Origin: RGIG1828 sp045536915
Lineage (GTDB): Bacteria; Bacillota; Clostridia; UMGS1810
Direction: 5' to 3'
Assembly (NCBI GenBank): GCA_045536915.1
Contig: JAZSOL010000054.1
Location: 1-22,842, forward strand
DNA: 22,842 nt
Part shown: one piece after another, positions 1 through 7,790 of the stretch
Position numbering within the stretch: the first letter of the stretch is position 1
Layout of the letters: every line of letters starts with the position of its first letter
The notes under the pieces: generated by a model
Told to the model about the DNA's origin: nothing
Databases searched by the model: none
Seen by the model: the letters and a program-made list of their open reading frames with translations, nothing else
Made by a program: the position numbers and the translations under genes

Positions 1-17
1 CCGATAAATCAAAATTT
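1..17. repeat. Terminal inverted repeat of a small MITE-like element (element cut by window edge)
   Basis: Positions 2-17 read CGATAAATCAAAATTT, the exact reverse complement of the left end of the element at 13515-13629. The rest of the element would lie left of the window. The TGA stop of the minus-strand gene (11-9) falls inside this repeat, so its last residues (Lys-Phe) are encoded by the repeat end. Confidence 0.6.
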
Positions 18-497
18 ACCCAAATACCACATTCCGCCGCCGAAAAACTCTGCCGTAACGGTATTGGTATCGGTGTTGACGGTTGATTTATAAGAAATCG
101 GATTGCCGCTTTCGTCAATTCGCATAAGCTTTATGCATGCTTCATCATAATCAATATTATCGTCATCATAAATAATGGTAAGAGCCGCAGAGCTCACCGC
201 TTTGCCTATGCTTTTTATTTCAAATGCCTTTCCGACCATGTTTTCAAATGTGAGGGCATTTGTTTTTTCGTTTGTTTCAAGCATCAACTGACCTTCGTTT
301 TCTTTCATGGTATATGTTGCAACAGCTTTTGTCATAATGTTTGAACTGTCGGATGAAAAACTTAAGCTTACCTGAGATTCTTTGTCGGCAGTGTAATAGG
401 AAATCATAACATAAAGCATATATGCCACAACTGCACAGAATAATATCATAAATACTAATTTGATTATTTTTTCTTTCTTGTTGCTTTTTGAACCCAT
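9..497 (-). CDS. Membrane-anchored hypothetical protein with extracellular beta-type domain
   Basis: About 162 aa, starting at the ATG at 497. An in-frame ATG at 539 lies upstream of the predicted transcription start (promoter 558-530) and is rejected; the chosen start has a GAGGG ribosome site at about 8-10 nt. The basic N terminus (GSKSNKKEK) is followed by one hydrophobic segment (about residues 13-34), giving a signal anchor with the rest outside the cell. The C-terminal part ends in a pattern (IKLMRIDESGNPI, then NTVTAEFFGGGMWYLG) that resembles the final strands of beta-sandwich domains in clostridial surface proteins. I do not recognise a named family. The stop lies in the terminal repeat of a mobile element, so the original C terminus may have been altered. 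It diverges from galT across 178 bp and no function can be assigned. Confidence 0.75.
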   Translation of the reverse strand: MGSKSNKKEKIIKLVFMILFCAVVAYMLYVMISYYTADKESQVSLSFSSDSSNIMTKAVATYTMKENEGQLMLETNEKTNALTFENMVGKAFEIKSIGKAVSSAALTIIYDDDNIDYDEACIKLMRIDESGNPISYKSTVNTDTNTVTAEFFGGGMWYLGKF

Positions 498-529
498 AGT
501 TATCCCTCGCTTGTGGTTGAATTTAAAAT

Positions 530-558
530 ATTTTATCATATTTTTGATTTTAAGTCAA
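530..558 (-). promoter_or_regulatory. Sigma-A-type promoter of the anchored hypothetical gene
   Basis: Reading the minus strand, TTGACT (558-553), a 17-bp spacer and TAAAAT (535-530). The transcript would start near 523, which fixes the downstream ATG at 497 as the start codon. Confidence 0.6.
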
Positions 559-612
559 ATTTATGTTTGGTAAGCTGCCGCTTCCGCTTTTTTAAATAAA
601 TAAAAAATGTTC

Positions 613-641
613 TTGATTTGTTATTCCGAGTGTGCTATAAT
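613..641 (+). promoter_or_regulatory. Promoter for galT-bioY with extended -10
   Basis: TTGATT (613-618), 17-bp spacer, TATAAT (636-641) preceded by TGC, an extended -10. The galT ATG lies 35 nt after the -10, with AAAGGA (660-665) as ribosome site. Confidence 0.7.
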
Positions 642-675
642 ATCTTTGATATTAAAAATAAAAGGATGAACAAAA

Positions 676-2187
676 ATGATTTACGGCGAAATTAAAAAAC
701 TTGTTGAATATGCTCTTGCTTGCGGTCTCATATCGGAGCGTGACCGTGTGTACTCTGTTAATATGATTATTGATGCTCTTGGGCTCGACGAATTTGAGGA
801 TGTTGATGTTTCCGGCGAGGAAATCTGCCTTGAAAAAATTCTCGGCGCAATTAATGATTATGCTGTGTCAAAGGGAATAATTGAAGATTCGATTACCTTT
901 CGTGATTTGTTTGATACACGCATTATGGGGCTTCTTACACCCCGTCCGGGAGAGGTTACCGCTGAATTTGAAGAGCTTTATGCCAAGTCTCCCGAAAAAG
1001 CAACTGATTATTTCTATAAACTCAGTTGCGATTCTGACTATATACGCCGTTACCGTATAGAAAAGGATATGAAATGGGTGAGTAAAACACCCTATGGTGA
1101 TATGGATATTACAATAAATCTTTCCAAACCCGAAAAAGATCCCAAAGCAATTGCCGCGGCAAAATCCGTACCTCAAAGCGGTTATCCGAAGTGTCTTCTT
1201 TGCAGGGAAAATGAGGGGTATGCCGGCAGAGTAAATTCTCCGGCACGTCAGAATCACAGGGTAATTCCCGTTACAATTAATGATTCCGAATGGTGTATGC
1301 AGTATTCTCCTTATGTTTACTATAATGAGCATTGCATTGTGTTTAATTCTGAGCATATTCCTATGAAAATTGAACGTGCAACCTTAAAAAAACTTCTTGA
1401 CTTCGTGGCGCAGTTCCCGCATTATTTTGTGGGTTCTAATGCCGATCTTCCAATCGTTGGCGGTTCAATTCTCAGCCACGACCATTTTCAGGGTGGAAGA
1501 TATGAATTTGCAATGGCAAAAGCACCTGTTGAACGTGAGCTTTCATTTAAAGGATTTGAAGATGTTGAAGCAGGAATTGTTAAATGGCCTATGTCAACAA
1601 TACGCTTAAGATGCACCGAGCCTGAACGTCTCGTGGAGCTTGCAGATAAGATACTTATCTCATGGAGAGGCTATAGCGATGAATCCGCATTCATATTTGC
1701 CGAAACAAATGGAGAAAAACACAACACAATAACTCCGATTGCAAGAATGAAAAACGGTAAATTTGAACTTGACCTTGTTCTCAGAAACAATATTACAACA
1801 AATGAGCATCCTCTTGGAGTGTATCATCCTCACGCAGAGCTTCATCACATAAAAAAGGAAAATATTGGTCTTATTGAAGTAATGGGACTTGCAGTTCTTC
1901 CTGCAAGACTAAAAACCGAGCTTGCCGTTCTTGCAGATGCAATTGTCAGTGGAAAAAACATACGTGCTGATGAATCGATTTCAAAGCATGCAGACTGGGT
2001 TGAAGAATTTTCTTCGCAATATGAGAACATCAGCGGTGAAAACGTTATGGATATTCTCTGCGCAGAAGTTGGAAAAGTATTTTCAAAGGTTCTTGAACAC
2101 GCAGGAGTATATAAGAGGGATGAAAAAGGTATGGAAGCATTTGTGAGATTTTCCGAAAGTGTTAAAACAGAGTGTAGTGGTAATTAA
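676..2187 (+). CDS. galT: Galactose-1-phosphate uridylyltransferase, class II (firmicute type)
   Basis: 503 aa, the usual length for the second GalT family found in Firmicutes; the E. coli-type enzyme is much shorter, about 350 aa. In the Leloir pathway it exchanges UDP-glucose and galactose-1-phosphate to give UDP-galactose and glucose-1-phosphate in the cytoplasm. Recognised by the full-length pattern of this family: an N-terminal helical region, a CLLCRENEGYAGR stretch in the middle, the SHDHFQGGRYEFAM segment around residue 270 and the HAELHHIKKENIGLIEVMGLAVLPAR block near residue 390. These carry His residues likely to include the uridylylated one. Expressed from an extended -10 promoter. 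bioY follows after 3 nt, so the two are probably co-transcribed. No galK or galE is in the window. Confidence 0.93.
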   Translation: MIYGEIKKLVEYALACGLISERDRVYSVNMIIDALGLDEFEDVDVSGEEICLEKILGAINDYAVSKGIIEDSITFRDLFDTRIMGLLTPRPGEVTAEFEELYAKSPEKATDYFYKLSCDSDYIRRYRIEKDMKWVSKTPYGDMDITINLSKPEKDPKAIAAAKSVPQSGYPKCLLCRENEGYAGRVNSPARQNHRVIPVTINDSEWCMQYSPYVYYNEHCIVFNSEHIPMKIERATLKKLLDFVAQFPHYFVGSNADLPIVGGSILSHDHFQGGRYEFAMAKAPVERELSFKGFEDVEAGIVKWPMSTIRLRCTEPERLVELADKILISWRGYSDESAFIFAETNGEKHNTITPIARMKNGKFELDLVLRNNITTNEHPLGVYHPHAELHHIKKENIGLIEVMGLAVLPARLKTELAVLADAIVSGKNIRADESISKHADWVEEFSSQYENISGENVMDILCAEVGKVFSKVLEHAGVYKRDEKGMEAFVRFSESVKTECSGN

Positions 2188-2190
2188 TTA

Positions 2191-2727
2191 ATGAAAAATA
2201 TAAATCTTGTCAAATATTCTTTTTTTACGGCATTGATATGTGTTTTTTCCTGTATCAGCATTCCGTTTGGAATTGTTCCGGTTTCAATGAGCATTCCGGC
2301 AATTTTGATAACTGCGAGGATTCTCGGTATCAAAGGTGCATTTTATTCCGTTATGGCATATATACTCCTCGGCTCATTCGGGCTTCCTGTTTTTTCGGGA
2401 TTTGGCTCCGGGATAGGAGTGCTTTTCGGTCCAACGGGAGGATATGTATGGAGTTATGTTCCAATGGCGGTATTGTTTGCGGTTACTGTTAAATGCGCCA
2501 ATAAATATGCGGCATATATTCTCAGGGTTTTTCTTGATTTTGCTGCACTTGTCATTTGTTATTTACTCGGAACGGTTCAGTTTTCCGCTGTTCAGGAGAT
2601 AAGCATTATGGATGCGGCAGTAATTTGTGTTTATCCGTTTGTTGCGGTCGACATAATTAAAATTGTTGTTTCACGGTATCTTTCAAATATTATATATAAA
2701 AGACTGGTGCTTGGAAATTTAATATAG
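2191..2727 (+). CDS. bioY: BioY, substrate-binding S component of a biotin ECF transporter
   Basis: 178 aa, very hydrophobic with about six membrane segments. The signature LGSFGLPVFSGFGSGIGVLFGPTGGYVWSY (residues about 61-90) is the BioY family hallmark, a glycine-rich loop in the biotin-binding region. It binds biotin in the cytoplasmic membrane and takes up the vitamin, normally with EcfT and EcfA1/A2, which are not in the window. It starts 3 nt after the galT stop without a clear ribosome site of its own, suggesting coupled translation. It converges on accA; biotin is the cofactor of acetyl-CoA carboxylase, so the proximity is functionally sensible. The TAG stop lies at the left edge of the mobile element at 2715-2852. 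Confidence 0.92.
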   Translation: MKNINLVKYSFFTALICVFSCISIPFGIVPVSMSIPAILITARILGIKGAFYSVMAYILLGSFGLPVFSGFGSGIGVLFGPTGGYVWSYVPMAVLFAVTVKCANKYAAYILRVFLDFAALVICYLLGTVQFSAVQEISIMDAAVICVYPFVAVDIIKIVVSRYLSNIIYKRLVLGNLI

Positions 2728-2852
2728 AGGAATAATAATTTAACGGTGAGAAGAAACAAGTTTAGTGCGTTGTAGGGGACGGCGTTTCGACGTCCCCCCG
2801 CGGCACCGCTACATTGATTTCGTTTTTAACCAGCTTGCAAGATCTAAATTTA
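2715..2852. mobile_element. Degenerate MITE-like inverted-repeat element between two convergent genes
   Basis: The centre holds GGGGACG (2775-2781), a 9-nt loop and CGTCCCC (2791-2797). The left arm ends AAACAAGTTTAGTGCGTTG just before the hairpin, closely matching the right arm of the copy at 13515-13629 read backwards. The right arm read backwards has GAAATCAATG, matching the other arm (GAAATCAACG). The ends (AAATTT at 2715 and TAAATTTAGATC read from 2852) are decayed versions of the terminal repeat. The bioY and accA stop codons lie inside the two ends. No T-rich tract follows the hairpin, so it is not a classical terminator, but it is the only strong hairpin between the convergent genes. 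Confidence 0.55.
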
Positions 2853-3635
2853 TCTCGTCTGAAACACGCCAATATTTCTGAACTTTTCATAGCGTCTTTT
2901 TAAGAGTGTTTCGGTGTTCATATTCTTTTTTTCTTTTATTTCGCTTAACAGAAGTTTCTTTATATCGTCTGTTATTTCGGTTTCGGTTTTTCCACTTTCA
3001 CCTATAACGCAGTCAATAATATTAAACTTATTAAGGTCATTTGCAGTGAGCTTGAGTATTTCTGCGGCTTCATCCGCTTTTGATGAATCTTTCCAGAGAA
3101 TTGATGCACATCCTTCAGGCGAAATTACGGAATACACAGAATTTTCAAGCATAACAACGGTGTCTGCAACAGATAACGCAAGTGCGCCGCCGCTTCCTCC
3201 TTCTCCCACTATAACGGATATAACAGGAGTTTTAAGAGTCATCATTTCCATCAGATTTCTTGCTATGGCTTCTCCCTGACCGCGTTGTTCTGCACCTATT
3301 CCGCAGTATGCCCCCGGACTTGCCACAAAGCAGATAACAGGCCTTTTGAATTTTTCCGCCTGTTTCATAAGGCGGAGAGCTTTTCTGTAGCCTTCGGGAC
3401 TTGGGCATCCGAAGTTTCTTTTCATTCTTTCTTCAAGTGATGTTCCGCGTTCCATTCCTATTACTGTTACTGCAATACCATTTAATGTTGCAATTCCGCC
3501 AACAATGGCACCGTCGTCTCCGTAGTATCTGTCGCCGTGGAATTCAACAAAATTGTCGGTAAGCTTTTCTATGTAGTATAAAGCAGTGGGGCGGTTGCTT
3601 TTTCTTGCGTTTTCAACCTTTGTGTATGCATTCAT
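2850..3635 (-). CDS. accA: Acetyl-CoA carboxylase, carboxyltransferase alpha subunit
   Basis: 261 aa, the short form common in Firmicutes; it lacks most of the N-terminal extension of the E. coli protein of about 319 aa. With AccD it transfers the carboxyl group from carboxybiotin to acetyl-CoA, giving malonyl-CoA for fatty acid synthesis. Recognised by FHGDRYYGDDGAIVGGIA near the N terminus, PVICFVASPGAYCGIGAEQRGQGEAIARNL in the middle and VIVGEGGSGGALALSVADTVVMLENSVYSVISPEGCASILW, which form the crotonase-like oxyanion site. Its ATG overlaps the accD stop by 4 nt, so translation is coupled. It is the last gene of the fab operon, and its TAA stop is shared with a terminal repeat of the element downstream. 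Confidence 0.95.
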   Translation of the reverse strand: MNAYTKVENARKSNRPTALYYIEKLTDNFVEFHGDRYYGDDGAIVGGIATLNGIAVTVIGMERGTSLEERMKRNFGCPSPEGYRKALRLMKQAEKFKRPVICFVASPGAYCGIGAEQRGQGEAIARNLMEMMTLKTPVISVIVGEGGSGGALALSVADTVVMLENSVYSVISPEGCASILWKDSSKADEAAEILKLTANDLNKFNIIDCVIGESGKTETEITDDIKKLLLSEIKEKKNMNTETLLKRRYEKFRNIGVFQTR

Positions 3636-4456
3636 ATCGCTTTGCCTCCTTTTGAGGAATTTTCACTTTTACTATGGATTTTAAGTATGTTTGAAATTGT
3701 GGCTTTAAGCTCTTTTCTTTCAACAATAGCATCAATGAATCCGTGTTCAAGCATAAATTCTGCCGTCTGGAATCCTTTTGGTAATTCCTGACCTGTTGTT
3801 TCCTTTATTACTCTTGCACCGGCAAATCCAACAAGTGCTTTGGGTTCTGAAAGAATAATATCACCTTCCATTGCAAAGCTTGCGGTAACACCGCCGGTTG
3901 TGGGGTCGGTGAGAACTGTGATGTAAAGATTTCCTTCATCCTGAAATTTCTTCACGGCACCGCTTACCTTTGCCATCTGCATAAGAGAATACATTCCCTC
4001 CTGCATTCTTGCACCGCCCGAAGCCGTGAATCCAATAACAGGAAGTCTGTTTTTGCTTGCATATTCAAAAAGACGGGTAATCTTTTCGCCCACAACACTT
4101 CCCATACTGCCCATCATAAACTTTGAATTCATAACAAACACACAGCACTTAACCGAATCAATTTCGCAGGTTCCTGTGGTAACGGCTTCTGTTTCGCCGC
4201 TTTGTTTTGCCGCACTTTCAAGTTTTTGAGAATAGTCGGGAAAATCAATCACGTTTATACTTTTCAGCTCTGAATCGTGTTCATTAAAACTTTTGCTGTC
4301 GCATATAAGCTTTATGCGGTGCTTTGGTTCAATTCTCATATATGCTCCGCATTCCGGGCACACAAACATCGACTCAAGAAGCTGTTTTTCCGAAAATTCC
4401 TTTGAGCATTTTTTGCAGGTTTCTTTTTGGGGGAAAATTATATTTTTTATGTTCAT
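3632..4456 (-). CDS. accD: Acetyl-CoA carboxylase, carboxyltransferase beta subunit
   Basis: 274 aa from the ATG at 4456, which has AAAGGA at suitable spacing; in-frame ATGs further upstream overlap fabZ or lie too close to the ribosome site. The N terminus carries the four-cysteine zinc finger (Cys14, Cys17, Cys33, Cys36) typical of AccD. The body has the crotonase-type carboxyltransferase fold, with SGGARMQEGMYSLMQMAKVSGA and TVLTDPTTGGVTASFAMEGD forming the acetyl-CoA site. It works as an alpha2-beta2 complex with AccA. Only 5 nt separate the fabZ stop from this start. In related operons accB and accC lie in this region; here they are missing. Confidence 0.95.
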   Translation of the reverse strand: MNIKNIIFPQKETCKKCSKEFSEKQLLESMFVCPECGAYMRIEPKHRIKLICDSKSFNEHDSELKSINVIDFPDYSQKLESAAKQSGETEAVTTGTCEIDSVKCCVFVMNSKFMMGSMGSVVGEKITRLFEYASKNRLPVIGFTASGGARMQEGMYSLMQMAKVSGAVKKFQDEGNLYITVLTDPTTGGVTASFAMEGDIILSEPKALVGFAGARVIKETTGQELPKGFQTAEFMLEHGFIDAIVERKELKATISNILKIHSKSENSSKGGKAI

Positions 4457-4461
4457 ATCAA

Positions 4462-4884
4462 TCATTCCTTTTTGTCTACGATTGCAAATGAAAATTCTGC
4501 AGTAACGCAAACTTTGCCGTTAACGCTTCCTTTACCTTTGCAAAAGTAAAACGGTTCTTTGATTCTTACTATTTCGCACTCTGTTTCAAACATATCGCCC
4601 GGCACAACGGGATTTTTGAATTTTACTTCTTTGAGTCCCGTGAAGTATGGAACTTTTGAATCATCAATAGTTTTTCCGAGTGCAACGCAGGTTGACTGAG
4701 CAAGAATTTCGCAAAGTATCACCCCGGGCACAACCGGATTTCCCGGAAAATGTCCGTTTAAAAACCATTCATCGCCGTTAATATATTTTTTTGCAAATGC
4801 TTTTCCGTCGGAAAAGTATGCTTCATCAATCAGAAGCATACTTTCCCTGTGCGGAAGAATCTGTGTTATTTCTTCTCTGTTCAT
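4462..4884 (-). CDS. fabZ: 3-hydroxyacyl-ACP dehydratase FabZ
   Basis: 140 aa, normal length for FabZ. It removes water from (3R)-hydroxyacyl-ACP to give trans-2-enoyl-ACP in each elongation round. The hot-dog fold is recognised from ITQILPHRESMLLIDEA at the N terminus, GHFPGNPVVPGV carrying the catalytic His (about residue 48) and ILCEILAQ carrying the catalytic Glu (about residue 62). No FabA-type features are seen. Some Firmicutes use FabZ paralogues for unsaturated fatty acids (FabN); sequence alone does not separate these well, so isomerase activity is not excluded. The start overlaps the fabF stop by 4 nt. Confidence 0.94.
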   Translation of the reverse strand: MNREEITQILPHRESMLLIDEAYFSDGKAFAKKYINGDEWFLNGHFPGNPVVPGVILCEILAQSTCVALGKTIDDSKVPYFTGLKEVKFKNPVVPGDMFETECEIVRIKEPFYFCKGKGSVNGKVCVTAEFSFAIVDKKE

Positions 4885-6116
4885 CCGTTTACCTTTCTGA
4901 ATGCAACGCAGGCATTGTGTCCGCCAAATCCGAGAGAAACGGAAAATGCGTAATCTATATCGGTTTCAACACATTTGTTTGGTGTGTAGTCGAGGTCGCA
5001 TTCTTCGTCTTTCTGAGAATATCCGATTGTGGGAGGTATTATGCCGTTTTTTACTGCAAGAATGCTTGCAATTGCTTCAACCGCACCTGCGGCACCAAGC
5101 ATATGTCCGGTCATTGATTTGGTGGAGCTTATGTGAACGTCGTAAGCTTTTTCGCCAAATGCCATCTTGATTGCGGCTGTTTCGGTTTTGTCATTTAACG
5201 GAGTGCTTGTGCCGTGAGCATTAATATATACTTTTTTTGCATCTTCAATTTCGAGGCCTGAAAGCGCTTCCTGAATTGCTCTTGCCGGACTTTCAGCGGT
5301 GGGGTCGGGAGCTGTGATGTGGTGAGCATCGCAGGTGCTTCCGTAGCCACATACTTCGCCATAGATAACAGCGCCTCTTTTAATTGCGTGTTCATATTCT
5401 TCAAGAACAACTGCGCCTGCACCTTCACCCATAACAAATCCGCTTCTTCTTTTGTCGAACGGAATTGATGCTGCCGTTTTGTCCTCAGATTCGCAAAGTG
5501 CCATACACGACGTGAATCCGGCAACTGCAAGAGGACTTATTGTAGCTTCTGCACCGCCTGCAATTGCGGCATCGGTGTAGCCATGTTTTATTGCTCTGTA
5601 GGCTTCTCCTATGCAGCTCGTTCCGGTTGCACATGCTGTTGTAACAGCGACGCAAGGTCCTTTTGCACCGAATCTTATTGCAATACTTCCTGCTGCAATA
5701 TTGGATATCATTTTTGGTATGAAATGAGGCGATACTCTTGCCGGACCTTTATTCAGAAGATTGTCGTGTTCTCCCGTGAAGGTGTCAAATCCGCCGATTC
5801 CCGAACCGAAATATACTCCGAGTCTTTCAGGCTCAATGTTGCCTTCAAGACCGCTTTTTTCCATTGCCTGTGCCGCCGCGCAGATTGCATATTTTGTATA
5901 TAAATCATTTTTTCGTATTTCAGGCTTGCTCATATATTTTTCAGGCTCAAAGTCTTTAACCTCAGCCGCAAGCTTTACCTTGAAATCCGCAGTGTCAAAG
6001 CGTGTAATATTGTCAATACCGCAAACACCGTTTGTAAGATTTGTCCAGAATGTTTCCGTATCGTTTCCGACGGGGGAGATAACTCCCATTCCGGTTATAA
6101 CAACTCTTCTTTCCAT
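4881..6116 (-). CDS. fabF: 3-oxoacyl-ACP synthase II (KAS II)
   Basis: 411 aa, full length. It condenses malonyl-ACP with the growing acyl-ACP. The thiolase-fold condensing enzyme shows the Cys-His-His triad: Cys in TTACATGTSCIGEA (about residue 162), His in NAHGTSTPLND and His in KSMTGHMLGAAGAVEA. The N terminus RRVVITGMGVISPVG and the C-terminal VSLGFGGHNACVAFRK are family typical. The ATG is preceded by AAAGGA at good spacing. It lies 26 nt downstream of fabG and overlaps fabZ by 4 nt. In the common gene order of this operon type accB would follow, but fabZ follows directly. Confidence 0.96.
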   Translation of the reverse strand: MERRVVITGMGVISPVGNDTETFWTNLTNGVCGIDNITRFDTADFKVKLAAEVKDFEPEKYMSKPEIRKNDLYTKYAICAAAQAMEKSGLEGNIEPERLGVYFGSGIGGFDTFTGEHDNLLNKGPARVSPHFIPKMISNIAAGSIAIRFGAKGPCVAVTTACATGTSCIGEAYRAIKHGYTDAAIAGGAEATISPLAVAGFTSCMALCESEDKTAASIPFDKRRSGFVMGEGAGAVVLEEYEHAIKRGAVIYGEVCGYGSTCDAHHITAPDPTAESPARAIQEALSGLEIEDAKKVYINAHGTSTPLNDKTETAAIKMAFGEKAYDVHISSTKSMTGHMLGAAGAVEAIASILAVKNGIIPPTIGYSQKDEECDLDYTPNKCVETDIDYAFSVSLGFGGHNACVAFRKVNG

Positions 6117-6142
6117 ATATTAAATTCCTTTCTTTTAAAAAG

Positions 6143-6877
6143 TTACATCGCCAGTCCGCCGTCGATTCTGATTGTTTCACCGGTAATGTAGTTTGCGCTG
6201 TCGCTTGCAAGAAATACAGCAAGTGATGCTACCTCTTCCGGTTTGCCGATTCTTTTGAGCGGAATTGAGCCAATAATGGTTTCATTTTCTGAAAAATCAA
6301 CCGTCATATCTGTTTCAATAAATCCGGGCGCTATTGCATTACAGCATATACCTCTTGATGAAAGCTCTTTTGCAACGGACTTTGTGAGACCTATTATTCC
6401 TGCTTTTGATGAGGCATAATTCGTCTGTCCGGCATTGCCCATAATTCCGGCAACAGAACTGATGTTGATTATTTTTCCGCTTCTATTTTTGGTAAATATT
6501 CTGTAGCAGGCTTTAATCATATTGAATGTGCCTTTGAGATTTGTGCCGATAACATCATCAAAATCCTTTTCATCCATTCTGAGCATAAGGTTGTCGCGTG
6601 TTATTCCGGCGTTGTTGATGAGGATATGTATGTTTTCGAAATCCTGCGAAATTTTTTCAACAGTTGATTTGCATTCGTCAAAATCTGCAACATTGCATTT
6701 GTAGCATTCTGCTTTCACTCCGAAGTTAATACATTCCTTTTTCACTGCTTCAGCAGATTCCGAGGATGAATTGTAGACAATTGCCACATCACATCCGTAT
6801 GAGGCAAGCATAATTGCAGTTGCTTTTCCTATTCCGCGTGATGCACCTGTTATGATTGCGCATTTTGTTTCAAACAT
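6143..6877 (-). CDS. fabG: 3-oxoacyl-ACP reductase FabG
   Basis: 244 aa, a classical short-chain dehydrogenase. It reduces 3-oxoacyl-ACP to the (3R)-hydroxy form with NADPH. Visible features are the TGASRGIG cofactor loop (residues 10-17), NNAG (88-91), Asn113 and the Ser141-Tyr154-Lys158 catalytic triad. The C terminus ITGETIRIDGGLAM is the family ending. The start overlaps the fabD end by 8 nt, in keeping with the packed operon. Position between fabD and fabF makes FabG, rather than another short-chain dehydrogenase, the safe call. Confidence 0.95.
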   Translation of the reverse strand: MFETKCAIITGASRGIGKATAIMLASYGCDVAIVYNSSSESAEAVKKECINFGVKAECYKCNVADFDECKSTVEKISQDFENIHILINNAGITRDNLMLRMDEKDFDDVIGTNLKGTFNMIKACYRIFTKNRSGKIINISSVAGIMGNAGQTNYASSKAGIIGLTKSVAKELSSRGICCNAIAPGFIETDMTVDFSENETIIGSIPLKRIGKPEEVASLAVFLASDSANYITGETIRIDGGLAM

Positions 6878-7790
6878 TGCTTTTCAGCTCCTCTAAAGTT
6901 TTTTCAAGACTCTGAGCGTCTTCAACGTTATATGTGCGTACATCCTTTGAAATTTTACCAATCAGACCGGTAAGTGTTTTTCCGCATCCGACCTCAATAA
7001 AATCGGTCACTCCGTCGGCTATCATATTTTCAATGGTTTTCTGCCACAACACCGGATTGTTTATCTGACGGTACATATTATCTGCAACATTTTCGCCGTA
7101 GGGCAGAGCATTAATGTTTGCATACACATCTGTCTTAGGCTTTTTCAATTCAAACTCCGCCAAAAATTCTCTGAAGCCTTCGCTTGCCGGATTCATAAAC
7201 GGTGAATGGAATGCACCGCTGACACTGAGGTCAATGCATCTTCCGCCTTTCGCCTTAATTGCTTCTTTGAAGCTTTCGGCTTCATCCTTAATACCCGACA
7301 CAACTGTTTGCGCACCGCAGTTGAAGTTTACGGCATATATGTTTTGGAATTCATCACACACAGCGCATACTTCATCGGGAGTAAGCTTTAAAACGGCAAT
7401 CATAGCCGCTTCGTGGCTTTTGCTTGCTTCGTGCATCAATTCAGCTCTTTTCATAACAATTCTGAATCCGTCTTCAAAGCTGTAGGCTCCGGCAAACGCA
7501 AGCGCCGGAATTTCACCGAGTGAAAAACCTGCAACGAAATCCGGGTTGATGCCGGATTCTTTTAATGCAACTGCTGCCGCAAGGTCAGCCAGATACAAAC
7601 ACGGCTGTGTGTTGAGTGTGATTTTTAAAGCTTCTTCACTTCCCGAAAATGACTGCTCTTTTGTGCCGGGACGAAGAAGTTCGCAGGATTCATATAAATC
7701 CTTTGCGGATTTGCTTGAGTCATATAAACTTTTTCCCATACCGGGCTTTTGCGCACCCTGACCGGAAAATACAAATGCTATTTTACCCAT
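6870..7790 (-). CDS. fabD: Malonyl-CoA:ACP transacylase FabD
   Basis: 306 aa. It loads malonyl groups from CoA onto ACP, linking AccA/AccD output to chain elongation. It shows the GQGAQ loop (residues 10-14), the nucleophile Ser90 in GFSLGE, an Arg in MKRAELM and the catalytic His in SGAFHSPFM. The C terminus VGCGKTLTGLIGKI is typical. The start overlaps the fabK end by 13 nt. Nothing unusual is seen. Confidence 0.95.
   Translation of the reverse strand: MGKIAFVFSGQGAQKPGMGKSLYDSSKSAKDLYESCELLRPGTKEQSFSGSEEALKITLNTQPCLYLADLAAAVALKESGINPDFVAGFSLGEIPALAFAGAYSFEDGFRIVMKRAELMHEASKSHEAAMIAVLKLTPDEVCAVCDEFQNIYAVNFNCGAQTVVSGIKDEAESFKEAIKAKGGRCIDLSVSGAFHSPFMNPASEGFREFLAEFELKKPKTDVYANINALPYGENVADNMYRQINNPVLWQKTIENMIADGVTDFIEVGCGKTLTGLIGKISKDVRTYNVEDAQSLEKTLEELKSNV

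Noticed and set aside
868..1356. 162-aa antisense ORF within galT
   Set aside because: It lies fully inside a well-supported gene, has no ribosome site and its translation shows no domain; it arises from codon bias of galT.
2728..2849. Biotin-responsive operator or riboswitch near bioY
   Set aside because: The space holds only the inverted-repeat element downstream of bioY; no BirA-like site was seen upstream of galT-bioY either.
5195..5530. 111-aa overlapping ORF inside fabF and similar overlaps within fabK, fabD and fabH
   Set aside because: They are alternative-frame readings of conserved enzymes with no independent support.
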